The translations under genes and the position numbers were made by a program. A DNA stretch of 29,174 nt from Priapulus caudatus (taxonomy: Eukaryota > Priapulida > Priapulimorpha > Priapulimorphida > Priapulidae): positions 73,204 to 102,377 of the forward strand of contig NW_014578047.1 in NCBI RefSeq assembly GCF_000485595.1. Reading direction: 5' to 3'. The notes under the pieces were generated by a model. It was not told the DNA's origin, did not search any database, and saw only the letters and a list, made by a program, of their open reading frames with translations. Shown here in pieces: positions 1 through 9,838 of this stretch (position 1 is its first letter; each line of letters starts with the position of its first letter).

Positions 1-350
1 GCTCAGGCGGACGCAGAGAGAGAGCGAGAGCGAGAGAGCTGAGAGAGAGCTGAGGACTCCACCTGATGAGGATGATTTGGAGGACGGAGAAATCGACGCG
101 ATGAGAGCGGGCGACGACCTGCCGACGAGACGATTGAGATGACGAGACTAAAACCGCCGAGACACGAGACGAGACGATGACGGAGAGAGAAGAACAAGAG
201 ACGAGACCCGAGGAGCAAGCGAGACGAGGAGACGAGACGGGCCGCACCGCAAAGATAGAGAGAGAGGGCAGAAGGGAGGCGAGGGAAGGAGGGAGAGAGG
301 GAATGAGGGAGGGAGGCGAGGGAGGCGAGAAGAGCGAGACACTGAGGAAG
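1..350. repeat. Purine-rich (GA) low-complexity tract
   Basis: The plus strand is almost entirely G and A, with GAGAGAG and GACGAGAC blocks. Open frames on either strand here are compositional (Arg/Glu on plus, Ser/Leu on minus) and not genes. It grades into the first copy of a duplicated unit at about 305. Confidence 0.85.
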
Positions 351-545
351 CGAGGACGCAGCGTAATACACCTTGATCAATATTTGCTTCAACACTATAG
401 GCAGCTTATCTGCCACGCCTAGCTGTGGTTTGCGCTGACTACGTCTGCACTGCGTGCCGGTAGCGTAGGGGATGGACTGCCAAGAACTATTTTTATAAGC
501 AGAAGATACGCTCGCGTCGATTGAGTGGTTAGCTGTCGCTGGTGA
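305..545. repeat. Duplicated unit, copy A
   Basis: The stretch from GGAGGCGAGAAGAGC through the TAGCTGTGGTTTGCG segment to GTGGTTAGCTGTCG recurs, diverged and with small indels, at about 705-945. Both copies are preceded by GA-rich DNA, so the whole roughly 400 bp GA-tract-plus-unique unit looks tandemly duplicated. No coding capacity is shared between the copies. Confidence 0.75.
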
Positions 546-735
546 GAGAGAGAGAAAAGAACAAGAGAGAGAGAGATGACGATGAGAGAGAGACGAGAGG
601 AGAGAGAGAGAGAGAGGAGAATGAGCCAGAGAGAGAGAGATAGAGAGGAGAGGGAGGGAAGCGGAGGAGCGGAAGCGAGCGGAAGAGAGGAGCGAGGGAT
701 GGAGCGGCAGGGAGGCGAGAAGAGCACCGAGACAT
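541..735. repeat. Purine-rich GA tract between duplicated units
   Basis: GAGAGA runs with GGAGG interruptions lie between copies A and B of the duplicated unit. This is low-complexity DNA without a gene. Confidence 0.85.
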
Positions 736-945
736 GAGGGAGGAGGACGAGCGAATAACCTGCCATCAATATTGCATTCAACACTATTAGGCAGACCTTA
801 TCTGGTGCACGCTAGCTGTGGTTTGCGTTGGACTAACGTCTGGCACGCGCTCGGTAGGTAAGCGGGTGCCGACTTGCCAAGAATATTTTTTTAAGCCAGA
901 AGATACGCATCGGTCGATTTGGTGGTTAGTGTCGGCTGCTCTATC
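705..945. repeat. Duplicated unit, copy B
   Basis: Second copy of the unit at 305-545. Shared landmarks are ATCAATATT, CAACACTAT, AGGCAG, TAGCTGTGGTTTGCG, TGCCAAGAA and AGAAGATACGC. Numerous indels show it is an old duplication. Confidence 0.75.
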
Positions 946-1317
946 TGGCTATATTGTCCCGTCAAACAACTACGTTACCACACGCCTGTTCTCGGATCAC
1001 GTGCCGCCATCTCGCGGCCGCAAAACGACTGAAAACCCACGCTTGTTCTCGCCTCTCGCGCCGCTTATCGTCGTTCTGCATGCAGTCAGATATTGTGCAT
1101 GAATACTCGTTAATCAGTAATTTAGTTTTCGTAGTCTTCAATGGTTTTCATTACTTGCTCTTCTCGATATCCTTCATATTAGATATCGACGCACCCCCTT
1201 ACATTGCTTACCTATTCTAGTGGACGTATATCACACCTCTCAAGCCAATCGATGGGCGCTGGGCATCGCCGTTTTGGGCGTTGTGTCCATGGCGCGCCAT
1301 CCACGAGATGGCCATAT
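946..1317. other. No gene recognised
   Basis: Mixed-composition DNA. Short open frames exist, but none has a recognisable domain, splice context or matching copy. Nothing further can be supported. Confidence 0.5.
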
Positions 1318-1519
1318 GACAGACACAAGATTGCGTGGCACAGCTTTGCTGATTGATCTGCTGAGCGCCTTGCGCCGCGGCATGAGACCGCGGGCGATGT
1401 TGAAGCTTATTGAAGTGCCTGTCCGCCCAGTGGAGGACCGTGCCGCAAATTTCCGAGGCCGGCGCACGTCTTCCACAGCGCGTCAGGGATGGGCTCTGTA
1501 TTTTAGACGATAACAATGA
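1318..1519. repeat. Dispersed repeat R, copy 1
   Basis: From ACACAAGATTGCGTGGCACA to GACGATAACAATGAAG this matches, with indels, the sequence at 19301-19745. Copy 1 is uninterrupted and reads CGCAAATTTCCGAGG where copy 2 carries a TIR element, so it serves as a paralogous empty site. A 97-codon plus frame crosses copy 1, but indels in copy 2 break it, so it is probably not coding. Confidence 0.8.
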
Positions 1520-1875
1520 AGACCTTTGTTCTAAATAAGAACATATCGGCGCGCTAAATAAGAGCAATATAACAGACCTTTGAATTTCTCTAAACTAGTC
1601 AGTACAAAGGCCCTTGTTGGGGTCCCATTATTGCAGGAGTTCCCAATTGAAATGTCCCCATGAACATTTGTCAAGTGGAATTGCTTGTTTTTTGTTCGCG
1701 AACCCGAAGAAATGTCTCCCTCTTACATGCACCCCCTCCCTGATCAATCCACGCATTCAGGGCGTAAAATAACAGAGATGAAATGGCCCAGGCTCCCGGG
1801 CTGTTTTGAGGATTGTTGGCTTCTTGACGCACGTGCATGACGTACAAGACTGTTATCAAAAGCACAAGTCACTTG
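1520..1875. other. No gene recognised
   Basis: Unique-looking DNA with no conserved coding motif, array or inverted repeat that I can support. Confidence 0.45.
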
Positions 1876-2000
1876 CATCTCTGCAGTCGTAAACAACGGC
1901 CACTCGAACCCCGCGTCATCTCTGCAGTCGTAGCGACGGGACTCGAACCCCGCAGTCATACTCTGACAGTCGTTAACATCGGACTCGAAACCTGTCATCG
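1876..2000 (-). repeat. Three-copy ~40 bp tandem repeat with tRNA B-box-like motif
   Basis: Units start at about 1876, 1917 and 1957 (41, 40 and 39 bp), each opening CATCTCTGCAGTCGTA or a variant and containing ACTCGAACCCC or a variant. On the minus strand the middle unit reads GGGGTTCGAGTCCCG, which contains the Pol III B-box consensus GGTTCGANTCC. This suggests the 3' half of a tRNA or a tRNA-derived SINE. No A box or full cloverleaf is visible, so it is not called as a tRNA gene. Confidence 0.65.
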
Positions 2001-2173
2001 CCACGCAGTGTTTCACATCCTAAACCGCGTTTTACTTTCCGCCAAGCTGAAACCTTCAACTCACTTTCCTGCTCTGCAGGCAGAGGCGTGACGACGTGAA
2101 GAAAGAACACGTTCGACGGCGCCCGCCGCCGCCGCGCCGCCGTCGACAGGCTGCCCCTTGAAAAGCATCAGCC

Positions 2174-2449
2174 GTGCCTTGTCGACATACGGAGGACGCA
2201 GCCGGCGTTACGAGCTTACTTCAGATCACCGCTCACGGCCGCCACACAGGCAATGATCAACTCAACGGTGTCGCGCGTGACGACCAGATTATCTCGAACG
2301 CTATCGGACTGCTCTACGAGTACCTACAAGCCTGCCGCGCATCGAGAAACCTGACACAGACGCGTCGCGACATCTGGAGCGTAGGTTGCATGCGCGCGCA
2401 CGTGCGCTGGCTGGCTTGTGTTTGCGCTATTATATTATGGGTTATGTAA
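2174..2449 (+). CDS. Possible short coding segment, unknown product
   Basis: An open frame with no ATG at its start (first usable codon GTG) reads through a mixed-composition stretch to a TAA at 2447-2449. The middle part is coding-like, with an acidic/helical run including DDQIISNAIGLLYEYLQACR. A weak donor-like GTAGGT follows at 2381, so an exon of about 2174-2380 is possible. I recognise no family; a transposon gag-like fragment or a host exon are both possible. The overlapping frame is also open, which weakens the case. Confidence 0.2.
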   Translation: MPCRHTEDAAGVTSLLQITAHGRHTGNDQLNGVARDDQIISNAIGLLYEYLQACRASRNLTQTRRDIWSVGCMRAHVRWLACVCAIILWVM

Positions 2450-2531
2450 TGATCTATATTATGCTTGTATACTTGCGTTAATATGTTGCGTGCATTATAT
2501 GTCATGCAGTCTTATGTTACTCGTTACTATC

Positions 2532-2606
2532 TATCAGGAGTCTATCATAGCGCTCAGTATTGATAGTTTAGGATTGATTATTAGGAGTATTGATAGACTC
2601 CTGATA
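2532..2606. repeat. Short inverted repeat, 16 bp perfect arms
   Basis: TATCAGGAGTCTATCA at 2532-2547 is exactly inverted as TGATAGACTCCTGATA at 2591-2606, with a 43 bp spacer. It could form a stem-loop or be a miniature foldback remnant. Confidence 0.8.
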
Positions 2607-2692
2607 TTATTTGTTTATTGCCGTTAGTACTAATATTGATATTAAATTTATTAGAATGGCTGCGGCCAGTTACCCAGAAAGATAATTTGTCA

Positions 2693-2945
2693 GTGACATT
2701 ATGGTTTTAAGTTTTAACGTTTGAACATTGACACTGTGCGCTGGTTGTTTGTGTGTTTGTTGTTGTTTATAATGTCGGCTACGTTTTCTTCATGTCCCTT
2801 TGTTGGCGCAGTTACGAAAATGGAAAATTCTGTCGCCGTGACATTATGGTCTTAACATTGAACATTCAACGTTGCTCGCTGGTTGCTGTGCTTTTGGTCG
2901 TTGTCTGTTTGTTGGCAGTCCTGCCGTTTGCTTCGTGGTCGCTTT
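2693..2945. repeat. Degenerate tandem duplication (~145 bp unit)
   Basis: GTGACATTATGGTTTTAA at 2693 recurs as GTGACATTATGGTCTTAA at 2838, each followed by GAACATT, GCTGGTTG and GTTTGTTG motifs. The 95-codon plus frame across it is hydrophobic because of TTG/GTT composition and is not supported as a gene. Confidence 0.6.
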
Positions 2946-3159
2946 GCTGGACAGTTGACTCAGAACAAACATTAGTCGTAATTATTTATATGGTACTTAG
3001 CACTTCAATTTTTTTCTCGTTAGAATCGCGACCTCGATAACGCGCATCAGAAACGCCGTTTATTCTGCACGGTTTCTGTCTGCGTGCGTCGATGGCTATG
3101 AGAGAAAGTTAATACTATACTTACTGATGGAGATTAATTTTGTTTTTGACAATGAACCT

Positions 3160-3420
3160 TCTGGTTGGTTGTTCGTTTGTTAGGTTATTATAGTGTTTTG
3201 GTTTATTTGTTTGGTGGTTGGTTGAGTTGCGGTTGGGTGGGTTGCGTTGCGTTGGATTGGTTGGTTGTTGGTTTGGTTGGTGGTCTGGATGCTTGAGATG
3301 GCTTTGTTGGTTGGTTGATTTGAATTGTTTGATGTTTATTTGTTTGTTTGTTTGTTGTTTGGTTTGTTTGTTTGATTTGTTCTGTTCTTGCTTACTTGGT
3401 TAGTTATTTTTGTTGGTTTC
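3160..3420. repeat. G/T-rich low-complexity tract
   Basis: Runs of TTGGTTGG, TTTGTTTG and GGTTGGG dominate the plus strand. Predicted peptides are Leu/Cys/Trp-rich artefacts. Confidence 0.8.
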
Positions 3421-4520
3421 GTTATAGACTGATGAGTTGTCTGAATTTCGTTTCCGTAAAGCGTTCTATCGCTTCGCTCTATTTAGATTTATAACCCCCA
3501 TTCGTAGAATTCTAATTTTTCCTTATCAGTTTTCCTCGGTTCTTTTCTTTCTCGTTTCTCTTTTTTTTCAACCTTCTGGGTGCAGAAGTTTCTTCGGGCA
3601 ATAGGGTTAGTACGCGGTCTCTGATGAGCTAAACTGTTTAATAACCCCACAAGCAAACCTACTCACATAGAGCCACACACACTGCGATACGCCTATTCTC
3701 TCGTTATGACAAATATCAGACTCGCTCCTTACTGCGAGAGCAATCGTATTGTAAGTCGGCGATAGCTGCCGTAAAAACGCAAGCGTTGCTCTCCCATATC
3801 TATACATAAACAAACAATATATAATATATTTATCTTATTGTTTATATAGAAACGATTTTCCTCTATAGATTCGCAGGTTTGATCCCCGCCGAACGGCCCA
3901 CGCCCACTGCCTGCCAATCCTCGACACCTACTGTAAAATAAAACAAAACAAACTTGTTCTTCCTCGTCCTTCGACAATACGGTTTTTTTTGCTTCGACCT
4001 CGAATAATTATTATTTTACTCGGAGCTTCTCTATGTCGTTACTGCGAATCACAACGCGAACGTTTCGGACTTTTTTCACGGATGGCTTTTACGTACCCGC
4101 TAAAATAAACCCCTTCTCTATTACGCGAACGAAATGAAAGGCAAATTCGCGATCGACAAAATGCGCTTCTTTTACCTCTCTCGCCGCGTAAACTTCCTTT
4201 CCGCTCCCGTTGTGCCGCCCGGTCACGTGAGTAGTGCGCCTCTCTGACGCGCGCGCGCGCGGGGCGACACTGGGCTGTTGTTGGTCGCTGCCTTCCTCCA
4301 TTGTTGTTTTTCATGGACCGATCCGCGTTCGATTCGCTATTCTACTCGGCGGCATTGCCAAGTGACTTATTGCCACAGGCTTTCTGCTGTATTCAGAAAG
4401 ACCGGGCTATGGTATACACGCGCACGCACGCACGCTACGCACGCCACGCGCTGCAATATATCGCGGTAACCGCCGGTCGCTGCAATTCGCGGCCGTGTTC
4501 AGTGTAACATCGAATTTCCT
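3421..4520. other. No gene recognised
   Basis: Mixed DNA. A B-box-like GCAGGTTTGATCCCCGC lies at about 3875-3890 without a matching A box or stems. A CpG-rich stretch with (GC)n lies at about 4190-4270, and (CGCA)n-like repeats at about 4418-4450. Short opposing open frames at 4039-4507 have no recognisable domain. Confidence 0.5.
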
Positions 4521-4605
4521 AACGTTCTTGTTGTTGTTGTTGGTGTTGTTGTATTCGTTGTTTCGTTGTTGTTGGTTGTTGCTTTTTGTTGTTTTTGTTG
4601 TTCTT
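4521..4605. repeat. (GTT)n-like microsatellite
   Basis: TTGTTGTTGTTGTTGG-type repeats with interruptions. Simple sequence only. Confidence 0.8.
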
Positions 4606-4744
4606 ACGCCCTTCTACGCGACAGTTGGTCTCTAGGTGGTTACTTCACTGTTGCTTCTTTCTAAGTATGACGACACTTCGTGTTAAACGTACTCGTTCAG
4701 TCGCTCACTTCCAATTCTTCAGCCTGAGGATCCGGGATGGTTCA

Positions 4745-5155
4745 CGCGCAGTGAGAGAAACGGATGAGGGTAAGCGTAGCGAAGACGGAGCGAGCAGGCG
4801 AGGGAGAGAGAAAGAAGGAGATGAAAAAAAGCAGAGAGTCAGATAAGAAAGCGAAAGAGCAGAACTAGAAATAGAGAGAATGAGAGGCAAGAAAGAGAGA
4901 GTGAGAGAAAGAAGAGCCGACCGCGAGAGGGAGATCACGAAAAGGAGAGGACCGAAAAAGAGGGTAAGAGAGCAAAGAGAGAGGGTGAGAGACAAAGAGC
5001 AGAGTAGAGATAGAAAGAGTGGAGAATAGAGCGCGAAAGAGAGCGGAGCAAGAGAGGCGAAGAGATCGAGAGTAAACACGGAGAGATACGAGAGAGCGCG
5101 GTGAATGGAGGAGGGAAGGAAGAAGCCGAAAGAATGCAGAGTAGCAAGAAATAAA
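4745..5155. repeat. Purine-rich GA tract
   Basis: GAGAGAAAG, GAAGAG and GCGAGAG runs on plus for about 400 bp. It is strongly strand-asymmetric (purine on plus), opposite in polarity to the CT tract at 6003-6645. Ser/Leu-rich minus frames here are artefacts. Confidence 0.85.
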
Positions 5156-5317
5156 GCTTAGATCTACCGGCATTGATTCACACGCTTCAATATACTTCAT
5201 TATCTTGCGACCTCTCTTGTATCCATCGGCACACTGATGCGAGCGGTCACCATATTAGCATCTTGACTAGGCGACGCGCGGAGTAGCAGAGACCGGGTGC
5301 GGCCGTGGTCGTGTCAC

Positions 5318-5420
5318 CCGACCTAATGTTCGGCTACCCCTGCCGAGCTAATGCTTTTGCTACTCCCTGCCGACTAATGTTTGCTATTCCCTGCCGACCT
5401 ACAATGTTGCCTATCCTCTA
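5318..5420. repeat. Decayed ~25 bp tandem repeat (4 units)
   Basis: Units begin CCGACCTAATG, CCGAGCTAATG, CCGACTAATG and CCGACCTACAATG at about 5318, 5343, 5370 and 5394, each ending in a GCTACTCCCTG-like string. The spacing of 24-27 bp with indels argues against a conserved peptide repeat. Confidence 0.65.
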
Positions 5421-5718
5421 CACGCTGCATGCTAGCTTATATAACCGCTACCGAATAGAACGGGTTGCCGTGCCCGATCGGGCCTTTGTGAGAGCGGATC
5501 ATGGGCTTCCGATGTTTTATTAACGCAATAGGACGACCTTGGTCTTTTACGATGTATCCAGCCAGTCGTTCAGGCTTCGTTACATTGTCGCGCATGCTAC
5601 TAATTGCACATCTTCGCCATACTATGGGCCTGTCAGGCGTCTATGCTCCCAGGGTAGTTCCGCAGTACCCCCCTGCGGGGACACTATATATATTAGACTC
5701 CTATGCAGCGCTACTAGC

Positions 5719-5899
5719 GGGTGATACTCCATTAGGAGTGTTCCCAACTTTAATGTCATTATGGTTAGGTTATGTTTTATAGCGTTAGGTTAGGGTTGGG
5801 GTTAGGGTTAGGGTTTAGCATTATCAATCATTAATCATTACATTCATTAATCATTAATTGATATAAAAGTTGGAAACATCCTAATGGAGCTGTATCAGC
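5719..5899. mobile_element. Small TIR element (family A), copy 1, with TTAGGG core
   Basis: The left end reads GGGTGATACTCCATTAGGAG and then TGTTCCCAAC. The right end read inward on minus is GCTGATACAGCTCCATTAGG and then ATGTTTCCAAC, an imperfect inverted repeat of about 30 bp. The flanks GCTACTAGC and CATCCTAGC match at 6 of 9 positions, a possible decayed target duplication. The interior holds GTTAGGTTAGGG-type telomere repeats (5784-5816) and ATCATTAATCATTA repeats. There is no coding capacity, so it is a non-autonomous MITE. It is the same family as the element at 19452-19673. Confidence 0.8.
5784..5816 (+). repeat. Interstitial telomere-type TTAGGG repeats
   Basis: A short array of TTAGGG and TTGGGG variants inside the family A element, G-rich on plus. 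Confidence 0.85.
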
Positions 5900-6002
5900 A
5901 CATCCTAGCGCCTTCTCTATAACATCACTATGTCGTTACTGCCATCACCACATCTTCTTACTCACACGTTACACACATAACGCTATAACCCTTCCCCCCC
6001 TC

Positions 6003-6310
6003 TTGTTCTCTTCTCTTCTCTCTCTCTCTCTCTCTCTTTCGATCTCATCTCTTCTTCTCTCTCTCTCTCTCTTCTCTCTCTCCTCTCTCTCTCTTTTGAT
6101 CTATATATTCTCTCTCTCGATCTCTCTCTCGCTCTCTCGTTCCACTCATTTCTCTCTCTTCCTCGTTCTTTTCTCTCTCGCTCTCGCTCTGTTATCTTGT
6201 TGCCTCTATTTCTTTCTTACTGTCTATCTCTCTCTCACCCTCTCGCTCTCTCTCACTCTCTCTCTCTCTCTCTCTTTCTCTCCCCCTCTCTCTCTCTCTC
6301 TCTTCTCTCG

Positions 6311-6344
<34 letters not shown>

Positions 6345-6392
6345 TCTTCTCTCTATCTCTCTTTCTCTCTTCTCTCTCTCTCTCTCTTCTCG

Positions 6393-6423
<31 letters not shown>

Positions 6424-6441
6424 CTCTATCTCTCTCTCTCG

Positions 6442-6534
<93 letters not shown>

Positions 6535-6561
6535 AGCTCTCTCCCTCTCGCTCGCTCTCTC

Positions 6562-6600
<39 letters not shown>

Positions 6601-6645
6601 GTTCTCTTTCTCTCGTCCTGTCTCGCTCCCTATCTCGCTCTCGCT
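6003..6645. repeat. Long CT (pyrimidine) tract
   Basis: About 640 bp of nearly uninterrupted CTCTCT on plus, with occasional CG, CCT or TTC interruptions. The long Ser/Leu (plus) and Arg/Glu (minus) open frames follow from the dinucleotide repeat and are not genes. Confidence 0.95.
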
Positions 6646-6992
6646 ATTTGTTCGTCTGCGCACATTTCTGTCTAGTTACGGCTGGCTGTAGCTTCAACCT
6701 GCCCCTGCCGTCGTCCCACGCCTCCCCTTCGATATCAGTCTTTATAAAACTCGATTATAAATGCTCTCGATATTTGTAATTAGTTCAAAACCTGCCCTGG
6801 CCACGCCCGGTAGTCGCGTACTTGGCCAGGGTACTTCAACAGTGGTCTTAACATTGCCTTGAGCTCTTGCTATGTGGCACCGTGCTCGGCTATACCGCAG
6901 CATAGCCCGCTCACCATGTATAGCTATCTACCTATACGGATGAGCTGTTCTTTCATTATTATTTAATTATGAATTATTTAATCATATAATTA

Positions 6993-7450
6993 TTATCATA
7001 TAATCATATATCATATATCATATATCATATATCATATATCATATATCATATATCATATATCATATATCATATATCATATATCATATATCATATATCATAT
7101 ATCATATATCATATATCATATATCATATATTTGTACGGTACGGTACGGTACGGCTCGGTACGGTACGGTACGGTACGATACGATACGATACGATACGATA
7201 TATATGATATATGATATATGATATATGATATATGATATATGATATATGATATATGATATATTACCGTACCGTACCGTACCGTACCGTACCGTACCGTACC
7301 GTACCGTACCGTACCGTACCGTACCGTACCGTACCGTACCGTACCGTACCGTACCGTACCGTACCGTACCGTACCGTACCGTACCGTACCGTACCATACC
7401 ATACCATACCATACCATACCATACCATACCATACCATACCATACCATACC
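6993..7450. repeat. Compound satellite of complementary 7-mers and 5-mers
   Basis: In order: (CATATAT)n at about 6993-7130; (CGGTA)n at about 7134-7178; (CGATA)n at about 7176-7200; (ATATATG)n at about 7201-7260, the complement of the first; (CCGTA)n at about 7262-7393, the complement of the second; (CCATA)n at about 7394-7448. Two complementary pairs alternate, so either pair can fold into a hairpin. Frames such as the repeating Y-G-T-V-R peptide come from the 5 bp period and are not genes. Confidence 0.95.
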
Positions 7451-8720
7451 TTACCAACGCAGTGACGCGACAGTTATCATTTAGACGGCAATTATTTGTT
7501 TACAGTGATTATTACGATATTCTCACCATCGCTGACTAAGTCGTATTTCTGTCTCGCTCTGTCTCCAACGTATGTATCTTTAATTCGGTTACATAGAACA
7601 ATCCCGAATGGTTATATATTCAGTGGTGGTGCAATTATTAATAGGCAATGTATAGTAACATTTGTGACAAAGACAATGTGAGATTCGTGAACTTTGGTGT
7701 GCCGACAATAATGTGTTGCACGACTCAAATTAAATATTGTTCAGTCAAACTATTAATGTAATTTCTGGAGCATTGTTACAAATATGTCATGTCTCGTACA
7801 TCTATATAACATCCTTACATAGAGTTGAACAATCGGAAGAAGAGTCGCTTATGAAAACCTTCCGACGCGCCACATATCTATTTTTAGATGAGTGCAATTA
7901 ACACATTTCATTAGTCTCAACGAAAATCAATAGGTGCGCGAAGACGCGCTTCCGTTTTTCCATTTCTCCTATTGTCAATTTTTTGTTGCGAACAAGCTCT
8001 ATAGCATAGCGATATTATCTGGTTGTAGAAAACGTGAAGACATTGACGCCTACCTCCAGCTTCTTCTGATTTCTGACGAGTCAGCCTAGACACACATGAT
8101 GTAGCATGAAAGGAGTACATAACCATATCTTACGGCTAGCATCACGAATAACAGTAGTTATACGAAGAGAGATATTCCAATATTCAGCTATATCGAATAT
8201 TTACTCTCACCTATCACGCACATCGCTAACCAAATATCGGAGGCCAGTAATTACGCGCAAAATAAATCTTCTAGTAAATATCACACAAGCTAGCTGCTTC
8301 ATTATTGTAAACAACCAAAATAACGCTAACAATAATAGTAGGTTTTAGGAATGCCGCCATCCCAACTCCCAACATTTGTTCATCCGAGTACATACACCCA
8401 TCCGTCCACCGTATGGCTGAATTAATAAGCGCATGCGCTGTCAAGATCTGCAGCCATGCACTAATATTGTGCACATCACTCAAAGCCTCTCTAAGTGCGT
8501 TTTACATATTTATCAAATTTAATTGCGTTTTTATCAATGTAATAAATGACGCTGTTCAAAATTAATTGATATTCATGAATTTTCGTAGAAATATGGCAAG
8601 GAGTACGAAATTTACGCATATTACGAAACTAATTCATATACGTAGATCGCTTTAATTGACTCATGCATCTGACACATTTTCACTGATGGACAGTTCCGGC
8701 TGCAGGCGCAACGAGGTAAT
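7451..8720. other. AT-rich DNA, no gene recognised
   Basis: Mostly AT-rich, apparently single-copy DNA. Only short unsupported open frames are present. I found no TIR, array or recognisable domain. Confidence 0.5.
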
Positions 8721-8749
8721 GCCACGGACAGATGTGTGATTGCTCCTCT

Positions 8750-9160
8750 GCTGCTCTCTTCTCTCGTCTCTCCGCGAACTCTGTCTCTGCCATCGCCTCG
8801 TTCTCTCTCTCTCTCTCATCTCCCCATTAGGCTCTCTCGCCTCGCTCCCCGACGCGCGCTTCTCTGACTCTCTCACTCACGTCGCGGCCTCCCTTACGCT
8901 CCCCCTGCTGGCTGCAGGCCCTCAGGCGTTCTGCCACCACGCCCGGTCCCCCCCGAGCCCCCGGCCCGCCGACGCGGGCGTCCGGCGCGCCCGCGCCGCC
9001 GCCCCGCTCCCCGCAATCGATTGCTCTCCCTCCTTGCTCTCTCCCTCTTTTGCTGTCTTTCCGTCGTTCCCGGTCCGGGGTCTACTCGTCGTCCCGTTTC
9101 TTCTCTCCCTCGTCATCCGAGCTCTCTCCTCTCCGTCTCTCTCTCTCTCATCTCTCTCGT
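8750..9160. other. C/T-rich stretch with a GC-rich, CpG-dense core
   Basis: CT-rich simple sequence surrounds a GC-rich core at about 8880-9010 with many CpGs, unlike the AT-rich flanks. It could be a CpG-island-like promoter region, but no start or exon next to it could be supported. Long frames on both strands are compositional. Confidence 0.5.
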
Positions 9161-9262
9161 CATATATATATATATATATATATATAATATGCGTGCGTGC
9201 GTGCTTGCGTGCGCGTGTGTGTGGGTGTGCGTGAGAGCGTGCGTGCGTGTGGTGTGTGTTCA
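9161..9262. repeat. (AT)n plus (GTGC/GTGT)n microsatellites
   Basis: TATATATA at about 9161-9187 is followed by GCGTGCGTGC and GTGTGTG runs to about 9262. Confidence 0.9.
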
Positions 9263-9582
9263 TGATTATGCCTGCCGAGTTAAACCAAAAGTAGGGGCTG
9301 AACTGGGGTTATCTGCTTTGAATAACCCTTTTACATGCACGCACAACCTAGAGATGGAGGTTGCACGTTGTTCCATTTGCATCTTGTATGCATGCATGTG
9401 TCATAATGTGATGGCATGTCATTACCAAAATGAAAATATTTTAATTGTCAGGTATAGCAGAGAAACTTGTCACGTAACCTTCCCCTTTAAAAAAATGAAA
9501 AGACATCGTTTATAATTATGACAATTCGAAATGTTCATTTAGGTGTACCGTTAGTGGAAATGTAAACTCAACGCTTTCGAAC
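9263..9582. other. No gene recognised
   Basis: Mixed DNA with no supported motif. A plus open frame running in from the CT tract has no recognisable domain. Confidence 0.45.
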
Positions 9583-9620
9583 ATCATGTTTTATGATGTT
9601 TTATGATGTTTTATGATCGA
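9583..9620. repeat. Three-unit 10 bp tandem repeat
   Basis: ATGTTTTATG is repeated three times in tandem. No associated feature. Confidence 0.8.
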
Positions 9621-9625
9621 CGTAA

Positions 9626-9838
9626 TTGCAAACAGACGACGAAAAGTCAAGAACGAATGTAGTCAAGAACGAAACACGAGAGAGATTATACCGCGCATAC
9701 CTATTTCACAAACGAATGAGTGGCGAGAACGATATCTACGAGGGATCGAGTGTTTGCCGCGAGCACAAGCATGACGTTGTAATGGTATCGACGTTAAAGG
9801 ACGTTAAAAGAACGAGCGAACTTAAAGCTACGAACTAA
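9626..9838 (+). CDS. Possible short coding segment, unknown product
   Basis: An open frame of about 70 codons without an ATG at its start ends at TAA 9836-9838. It is polar and basic, rich in Arg (CGA/AGA), Glu and Lys. The internal duplication GTCAAGAACGAA suggests simple DNA expansion. No domain is recognised and no splice sites are obvious. It is kept only because composition differs from the AT-rich surroundings. Confidence 0.15.
   Translation: MQTDDEKSRTNVVKNETRERLYRAYLFHKRMSGENDIYEGSSVCREHKHDVVMVSTLKDVKRTSELKATN

Noticed and set aside
1220-1513. 97-codon plus frame as a gene
   Set aside because: It lies over dispersed repeat R, and indels in the second copy destroy the frame.
1876-2000. 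A tRNA gene on the minus strand
   Set aside because: Only a T-arm/B-box-like segment is present; no acceptor, D-arm or anticodon stem could be assembled.
3432-3450. Hammerhead ribozyme core (CTGATGA)
   Set aside because: The CTGATGAG here and those near 63 and 3621 lack the matching GAAA and stems.
6003-6691. Long Ser/Leu (plus) and Arg/Glu (minus) open frames
   Set aside because: They follow directly from the CT dinucleotide repeat, are open in several frames on both strands and have no protein-like composition.
7109-7539. Open frames encoding Y-G-T-V-R and related pentapeptide repeats on both strands
   Set aside because: The 5 bp period gives the same five-residue repeat in every frame and cannot create stops; this is a satellite artefact.
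8922-9263. 113-codon minus frame and overlapping 164-codon plus frames
   Set aside because: They cross microsatellites and a CT/GC-rich tract, are open on both strands and contain no domain.
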